Origin: Pseudomonas poae
GTDB taxonomy: Bacteria; Pseudomonadota; Gammaproteobacteria; Pseudomonadales; Pseudomonadaceae
Reading direction: 5' to 3'
Length of the DNA stretch: 64,000 nucleotides
Assembly (NCBI RefSeq): GCF_001439785.1
Contig: NZ_JYLI01000015.1
Span: 1 to 64,000 of the forward strand
Shown here: one piece after another, positions 59,155 through 64,000 of the stretch
Layout: each line of letters opens with the position of its first letter
How positions within the stretch are numbered: position 1 is the stretch's first letter
Position numbers and translations under genes: made by a program
The notes under the pieces: model-generated
What the model was told of the DNA's origin: nothing
What the model saw: only the letters and a program-made list of their open reading frames with translations
Database searches by the model: none

Positions 59155-59625
59155 TCAGCCAATGCTGATCGGCGGCAATGGGGTCAGTGTTAATTCAAGC
59201 TGCTTGCGGGGCGCGATGATCTCCGCTTCGCCATCCACCACCAGTTCGTCGTGCTGGTTGAATACGCGGGTGGCTATGCGTACGCGAAACTTCGGCAGTT
59301 TCTCCAGAATCTCCAGGCGCACCGTCAGCGTGTCGCCGATCTTTACCGGCTTTTGAAAACTCATTTGCTGGCCCACATAGATGGTGCCCGGCCCAGGCAA
59401 CTCGCAGGCCACGGCCGCGCTGATCAGTGCGCCGCTGAACATGCCGTGGGCGATGCGCTCCTTGAACATGGTGGTCTTGGCGTATTCGGCATCCAGGTGC
59501 ACCGGGTTGTGGTCACCGGACATGGCGGCGAACAGCTGGATATCGCGCTCTTCGACGGTCTTGCTGTAGCTGGCGGTCTGGCCGACTTCGAGGGCTTCGT
59601 AAGGAGTGTTGGTTACCTGGGTCAT
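59155..59625 (-). CDS. phaJ: MaoC-like (R)-specific enoyl-CoA hydratase
   Basis: 156 residues with the hydratase-2 motif SGDHNPVHLDAEYAKTTMF (catalytic Asp38 and His43). These hot-dog-fold enzymes hydrate trans-2-enoyl-CoA to (R)-3-hydroxyacyl-CoA, linking beta-oxidation to PHA synthesis. Position by the lysophospholipase-like gene and fadD2/fadD1 is the same as in P. aeruginosa. The PhaJ subtype cannot be fixed by eye. Confidence 0.9.
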   Translation of the reverse strand: MTQVTNTPYEALEVGQTASYSKTVEERDIQLFAAMSGDHNPVHLDAEYAKTTMFKERIAHGMFSGALISAAVACELPGPGTIYVGQQMSFQKPVKIGDTLTVRLEILEKLPKFRVRIATRVFNQHDELVVDGEAEIIAPRKQLELTLTPLPPISIG

Positions 59626-59678
59626 CTAAAAATGCATCCTGTGGCTGGTCGGTAATTTAATGGCCGGTTCTGCAAGCG

Positions 59679-60623
59679 TTATTCGCAGTGCGCCGGCCTG
59701 CGCAGGGTCAGGGCCTGGTCGAGCCAGTGCAGTAGATCCGCCGTCACATCGTCACGGTTGGTTTCGTTGAACACTTCATGCCGCGCCTGCGGGTAGACAG
59801 TCAGTTGAACGTGTTGGCAGCCGGCCTCGCGTATAGCCTGGGCCAGGCTGTTGAGACGCTTGCCGTCGCTTACCGGATCACATTCGCCGCCCACCACCAG
59901 AATCGGCAGTCCGGGATCGATCTGCGCGAGATTGGACGCCTTGCTGATGTGCTGCAAGCCGCCCAGCAGGTCGATCCACAGCTGGTTGGTGCAACGAAAA
60001 CCACACAGCGGGTCGTTGATGTAGCGGTCGACTTCGTCGGGGTCGCGGCTGAGCCAGTCAAACGCCGTGCGCGTCGGTTTGAACGCCTTGTTGAATGAGC
60101 CGAACGACAGCCACTCGATCAACGCGCTGAGCCCGCGCAGGCCCTGTCGAGCGCGTTCGACACGCGCTATCACCCGTGCGGCGCGATACAGGGCCACCGG
60201 CTGGAAGTTCGAACCGCTGAGAATCGCCCCATGCAGGCTGGCGCTGTGGTGCAGCAGGTAGGCCTGAGCAATGTAGCTGCCCATGCTGTGACCCAGCAGA
60301 ATGATCGGTAACCCCGGCTGATGCTGGCCGATGTGTTGGTGGAGGCTGGCGAGGTCGCCTACCACCTTGTTCCAGCCGTCTTGCTCGGCGTACAGGCCCA
60401 GGGTGCCTGAATCGGCGGTACGGCCGTGGCCACGCTGGTCCAGCGCATACACGCCATAGCCGCCGGCACACAAGGCTGCGGCCAGGCGCCCATAGCGCCC
60501 GCTGTGCTCGGCCATGCCATGGGACAGCATCACCACGGCCCTGGCGGGGCCCTCCGGCAGCCATTGATTGACGTACAGGCGGCTGTGGTCGGTCGCGGTC
60601 AGCCAGAAGGTGCTGTGGTTCAT
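59679..60623 (-). CDS. Alpha/beta hydrolase, lysophospholipase/monoacylglycerol lipase-like
   Basis: 314 residues. Nucleophile elbow GHSMG in LLGHSMGSYIAQAYLLHHS, oxyanion region VVMLSHGMAEHSGRYGRLAAAL, later acid residue in VVGGECDPVSDG and catalytic His in YPQARHEVFNE. It probably releases fatty acids from lyso-lipids or monoacylglycerols, supplying FadD. The ATG at 60623 gives MNHSTFWLTATDHSRLYV; a longer frame is unlikely. Located between phaJ and divergent fadD2. Confidence 0.9.
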   Translation of the reverse strand: MNHSTFWLTATDHSRLYVNQWLPEGPARAVVMLSHGMAEHSGRYGRLAAALCAGGYGVYALDQRGHGRTADSGTLGLYAEQDGWNKVVGDLASLHQHIGQHQPGLPIILLGHSMGSYIAQAYLLHHSASLHGAILSGSNFQPVALYRAARVIARVERARQGLRGLSALIEWLSFGSFNKAFKPTRTAFDWLSRDPDEVDRYINDPLCGFRCTNQLWIDLLGGLQHISKASNLAQIDPGLPILVVGGECDPVSDGKRLNSLAQAIREAGCQHVQLTVYPQARHEVFNETNRDDVTADLLHWLDQALTLRRPAHCE

Positions 60624-60813
60624 GGCGCTTCCTTTGCTCGGGATGGGTGCAGTGTATCGCGCACCAGGTATCTGCCGACGCCTCAGCGGCAAGATTCATA
60701 CAATCAATGACACGATTTAGCGTATTTGCCAGTTTGGCCATAGCTGCTAACGTCCCCCAAGCTCCGCTTTTTACAGCAGCGGCCGGACACACTCAGGTAA
60801 GAGGACAAGAATA

Positions 60814-62502
60814 ATGCAACCTGATTTCTGGAATGACAAACGCGCGCCCGGCGTTCCCAACACCATCGACCTCACCACCTACAGCTCGGTGATCGAAGTA
60901 TTCGAGCGCTCGTGCAAGACTTTCGCCGACCGTCCGGCATTCAGCAACATGGGGATCACCCTGACCTACGCCGAGCTTGAGCGCCAAAGTGCGGCGTTCG
61001 CCGGTTACCTGCAGCAGCACACCGACCTCAAGCCCGGCGAGCGCATCGCGGTGCAGATGCCCAATGTGCTGCATTACCCGATCGCCGTGTTCGGCGCCCT
61101 GCGCGCCGGGCTCATCGTGGTCAACACCAACCCCCTTTATACCCCGCGCGAAATGCGCCACCAGTTCAAGGATGCCGGCGTGCGTGCGCTGGTCTACCTC
61201 AACCTGTTCGGGTCGCGTGTGCAGGAAGTGTGCACCGACACGGCCATCGACTACCTGATCGAAGCCCGAATGGGCGACTTCATGCCCGCCGCCAAGGGCT
61301 GGCTGGTCAATACCCTGGTCGACAAGGTGAAGAAAATGGTGCCGGCCTACCATCTGCCACGCGCGGTGCCATTCAAGCGCGCCCTGCGCATGGGGGCAGG
61401 GCTGGGGGTGACACGCCATCCCGTGAGCCTGGATGATATCGCTGTGTTGCAATATACCGGCGGCACTACCGGGCTGGCCAAGGGCGCGATGCTCACCCAC
61501 CGCAACCTGGTGGCGAACATGCAGCAGGTGCGCGCCTGCATGTCGCAGACCGGCGACGACGGCCAGCCGCTGATCAAGGAAGGGCAAGAGGTGATGATCG
61601 CGCCGCTGCCGCTGTACCACATCTATGCCTTCACCGCGAACTGCATGTGCATGATGGTCTCGGGCAACCACAACGTGCTGATCACCAACCCACGGGACAT
61701 TGGCGGCTTCATCAAGGAGCTGAAAAAGTGGCGCTTCACCGGGTTGTTGGGGCTCAACACGCTGTTTGTCGCGCTGATGGATCATCCGGAGTTCAAGCAG
61801 CTGGATTTCTCTCACCTCAAAACCACCAACTCGGGCGGCACCGCGCTGATCAAGGCCACCGCGGAACGCTGGCAGCAGCTCACCGGCTGCGCGATCGGCG
61901 AGGGGTACGGCCTGACCGAAACCTCTCCGGTTGCCAGTGCAAACCCATACGGCGATAAGTCGCGGCTGGGTACGGTGGGCATTCCCGTGCCAGCCACGGC
62001 AATGAAGGTGATCGACGACGAAGGTGTCGAGCTGCCGCTGGGCGAGCGTGGCGAGCTGTGCATCAAGGGCCCGCAGGTGATGAAGGGCTACTGGCAGCAA
62101 CCGGCAGCCACTGCCGAAGCGCTGGACACCGAAGGCTGGTTCAAGACCGGCGATATCGCCGTGATCGACGAGGACGGTTTCATACGCATTGTCGATCGCA
62201 AGAAAGACCTGATCATCGTCTCGGGTTTCAACGTGTACCCCAACGAGATCGAAGACGTGGTGATGGCGCACCCGGCCGTGGCCAATTGCGCAGTCATCGG
62301 CGTGCCGGACGAGCGCACGGGGGAGGCGGTGAAGCTGTTCGTGGTGGCGCGTGCCCAGGGCGTGAGCGTTGAGGAACTGAAGGCGTACTGCAAGGCCAAC
62401 TTCACCGGGTACAAGGTGCCCAAGCAGATCGTGCTGCGCGACTCGTTGCCGATGACGCCGGTAGGGAAAATCCTGCGACGGGAGCTGCGCGACATCGCCT
62501 GA
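60814..62502 (+). CDS. fadD2: Long-chain acyl-CoA synthetase FadD2
   Basis: 562 residues of the AMP-forming ligase superfamily: P-loop YTGGTTGLAKGAMLTHRN, adenylation motif GYGLTETSPVASANPYG, and hinge region DRKKDLIIVSGFNVYPNEIE. It activates fatty acids with CoA and ATP at the inner membrane. The paired order fadD2-fadD1 and the neighbours match the P. aeruginosa fadD1/fadD2 locus. Confidence 0.95.
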   Translation: MQPDFWNDKRAPGVPNTIDLTTYSSVIEVFERSCKTFADRPAFSNMGITLTYAELERQSAAFAGYLQQHTDLKPGERIAVQMPNVLHYPIAVFGALRAGLIVVNTNPLYTPREMRHQFKDAGVRALVYLNLFGSRVQEVCTDTAIDYLIEARMGDFMPAAKGWLVNTLVDKVKKMVPAYHLPRAVPFKRALRMGAGLGVTRHPVSLDDIAVLQYTGGTTGLAKGAMLTHRNLVANMQQVRACMSQTGDDGQPLIKEGQEVMIAPLPLYHIYAFTANCMCMMVSGNHNVLITNPRDIGGFIKELKKWRFTGLLGLNTLFVALMDHPEFKQLDFSHLKTTNSGGTALIKATAERWQQLTGCAIGEGYGLTETSPVASANPYGDKSRLGTVGIPVPATAMKVIDDEGVELPLGERGELCIKGPQVMKGYWQQPAATAEALDTEGWFKTGDIAVIDEDGFIRIVDRKKDLIIVSGFNVYPNEIEDVVMAHPAVANCAVIGVPDERTGEAVKLFVVARAQGVSVEELKAYCKANFTGYKVPKQIVLRDSLPMTPVGKILRRELRDIA

Positions 62503-62893
62503 CCCTTGAATTGCCAGCTACTAAAAGTGTGGGAGGGGGCTTGCTCCCGATGGCAGCGGTTCAGTCACTTATCCGGTGACTGATACACCGCCATCGGGAG
62601 CAGGCCCCCTCCCACATTTGTCTCGTGTTGCGCTGGAGAGCCTGTTCCAGAGCGCTTTGCTGGGGTATTCGACAAGCGTTTAAAGTGTGACCAGATATTG
62701 TAGGACAGTCGTGATTATGACTGTGGGGCCCTCGTTTGGCTCTAGGCGGCCCTTGGCAAAGCTGCTACTCTCGGCGCGCTTTGTGACGTCTCGGCATGCT
62801 TTGAAGCGCCGGATTCACCGTACAAAAGACATACACCAATAATAATCGCATCAAATGCGATGATGAATTCGCGTCGCTGAGGAGTGGGCTTCC
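62503..62893. other. Gene-free interval between fadD2 and fadD1
   Basis: Contains a REPIN-like pair (62528-62615) and, further right, the fadD1 promoter region. A 6-bp inverted repeat ACAGTC-N8-GACTGT lies at 62705-62724. No convincing sigma factor or PsrA site could be assigned. No gene is visible. Confidence 0.6.
62528..62615. repeat. REPIN-like pair between fadD2 and fadD1
   Basis: TGTGGGAGGGGGCTTGCTCC at the left and GAGCAGGCCCCCTCCCACA at the right are inverted, with a further inner palindrome (CGATGGC...GCCATCG). The inner 37 bp form a second stem around TCAGTCAC...GTGACTGA. Confidence 0.9.
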
Positions 62894-64000
62894 ATGAATG
62901 AAGACTTTTGGAAGGATAAGTACCCCGCCGGGATTGCTGCACAAATCAATCCAGACGAGTATCCGAATATTCAGGCGGTATTGAAGCAGTCCTGCCAGCG
63001 CTTCGCCAACAAGCCGGCTTTCAGCAACCTGGGCAAGACCCTCACCTACGGTGAGCTGTACGAATTGTCCGGCGCCTTCGCCGCCTACCTTCAGCAGCAC
63101 ACCGACCTGCAGCCCGGCGACCGCATTGCGGTGCAACTGCCCAACGTCCTGCAATACCCGGTCGCCGTGTTCGGCGCCATCCGTGCCGGGCTGATAGTGG
63201 TCAACACCAACCCGCTGTACACCGCGCGGGAAATGGAACACCAATTCAACGACTCCGGGGCCAAGGCCCTGGTGTGCCTGGCCAACATGGCCCATCTGGC
63301 GGAAAAGGTCGTGCCCAAGACCGCCATCAAGCACGTGATCGTCACCGAAGTGGCCGACCTGCTGCCGCCGCTCAAGCGTCTGCTGATCAACAGCGTCATC
63401 AAGTACGTCAAGAAAATGGTCCCGGCCTACCACCTGCCCAAGGCGATCAAGTTCAACGACGTGCTTGCCAGGGGCCATGGCCGGACCGTCAACGAAGTGA
63501 GCCCGGCCAGCGATGATGTGGCGGTGCTGCAATACACCGGCGGCACCACTGGCGTGGCCAAGGGCGCGATGCTCACCCACCGCAACCTCGTCGCCAACAT
63601 GCTGCAGTGCAAGGCGCTGATGGGCTCCAACCTAAATGAAGGCTGCGAGATCCTCATCACGCCGTTGCCGCTTTACCACATCTACGCGTTCACCTTTCAT
63701 TGCATGGCGATGATGCTGATCGGCAACCACAACATCCTGATCAGCAACCCGCGCGACTTGCCGGCGATGGTCAAGGAACTGTCGAAGTGGAAGTTCAGCG
63801 GTTTTGTCGGCCTCAACACCCTGTTCGTGGCGCTGTGCAATAACGAGGGTTTCCGCAAGCTGGACTTCTCGGCGCTCAAGGTCACCCTGTCCGGTGGCAT
63901 GGCCCTGCAACTGGCAGCGGCCGAGCGTTGGAAGGCCGTGACCGGTTGTGGCATCTGTGAAGGTTACGGCATGACCGAGACCAGCCCGGTGGCCACGGTC
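62894..64000 (+). CDS. fadD1: Long-chain acyl-CoA synthetase FadD1 (runs off window)
   Basis: The first 369 codons are present, starting MNEDFWKDKYPAGIAAQINP with GAGGAG upstream of the ATG. It shares the P-loop YTGGTTGVAKGAMLTHRN and later GYGMTETSPVATV with FadD2, and the two are clearly paralogues along their length. It lacks the C-terminal hinge only because the window ends. FadD1 is the main long-chain acyl-CoA synthetase in P. aeruginosa. Confidence 0.95.
   Translation, partial: MNEDFWKDKYPAGIAAQINPDEYPNIQAVLKQSCQRFANKPAFSNLGKTLTYGELYELSGAFAAYLQQHTDLQPGDRIAVQLPNVLQYPVAVFGAIRAGLIVVNTNPLYTAREMEHQFNDSGAKALVCLANMAHLAEKVVPKTAIKHVIVTEVADLLPPLKRLLINSVIKYVKKMVPAYHLPKAIKFNDVLARGHGRTVNEVSPASDDVAVLQYTGGTTGVAKGAMLTHRNLVANMLQCKALMGSNLNEGCEILITPLPLYHIYAFTFHCMAMMLIGNHNILISNPRDLPAMVKELSKWKFSGFVGLNTLFVALCNNEGFRKLDFSALKVTLSGGMALQLAAAERWKAVTGCGICEGYGMTETSPVATV

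Noticed and set aside
62765..63580. Minus-strand open frame opposite fadD1
   Set aside because: It is a shadow of fadD1 codons, and the plus-strand protein is an unmistakable acyl-CoA synthetase.

Overview
The window is a chromosomal stretch of a Pseudomonas from the P. fluorescens group. The evidence is the high GC, the gene content and order, and the many intergenic REP-type palindromes with cores such as TGTGGGAGCTGGCTTGCC or TGTGGGAGGGGGCTTGCTCCC. The order bifA-sodB-argO-ACT protein-argP and the order gtsABCD-oprB-mutarotase-hexR-zwf-pgl-eda are both Pseudomonas arrangements. No rRNA, tRNA or CRISPR array was seen.

Left edge (1-3550) is accessory DNA. An IS3-family element runs off the window and has cut an IS21-type istA gene. 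Next come a small DNA-binding-like ORF and a 346-residue protein I cannot identify. Four exact-length 23-bp tandem repeats then abut the C-terminal half of an ISL3-family transposase.

3.5-24 kb is mostly housekeeping: a cold-shock protein; the glycine cleavage operon gcvH-gcvP-gcvT with its sigma-54 activator (a GcsR/TyrR-type protein), three matching operator-like sites and a sigma-54 promoter; a CoA transferase; a Cpx-like two-component system whose regulator and kinase genes flank a Spy/CpxP-like chaperone gene; yciI-yciB; the PHP phosphatase-yciO-scpA-scpB string; and rluB. At 22.6-23.8 kb a 45-residue peptide gene with a conspicuous C-terminal tail sits directly upstream of an M29-metallopeptidase-fold gene. 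This resembles a minimal RiPP or peptide-modifying locus and is the strongest candidate here for an undescribed system.

24-44 kb holds an aromatic amino acid permease behind a PhhR-type box and a 20-codon leader peptide, arfB, an MFS exporter, tiny ORFs, an AraC regulator, trkH, a 1382-residue toxin-like protein, an imelysin lipoprotein, the c-di-GMP phosphodiesterase bifA, an unlisted 56-residue Met-rich protein, sodB, and the argO/argP arginine-export module.

44.7-56.9 kb is a sugar uptake and Entner-Doudoroff block: an AGE-family sugar isomerase, the GtsABCD glucose ABC transporter, the OprB porin, a mutarotase, the HexR repressor, Zwf, Pgl and Eda. The isomerase and gtsA promoters carry the same palindrome at the same distance from the same putative -10 element. 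The leaders of the isomerase, gtsA, oprB and zwf contain (AAN)n tracts of the Hfq/Crc type, so the pathway looks wired for both sugar induction and catabolite repression.

56.9-64 kb carries a class V aminotransferase, a DUF2383 protein behind a near-consensus sigma-54 promoter, and a fatty-acid module: a MaoC-type hydratase, a lysophospholipase-like hydrolase, fadD2, and fadD1, which runs off the right edge.
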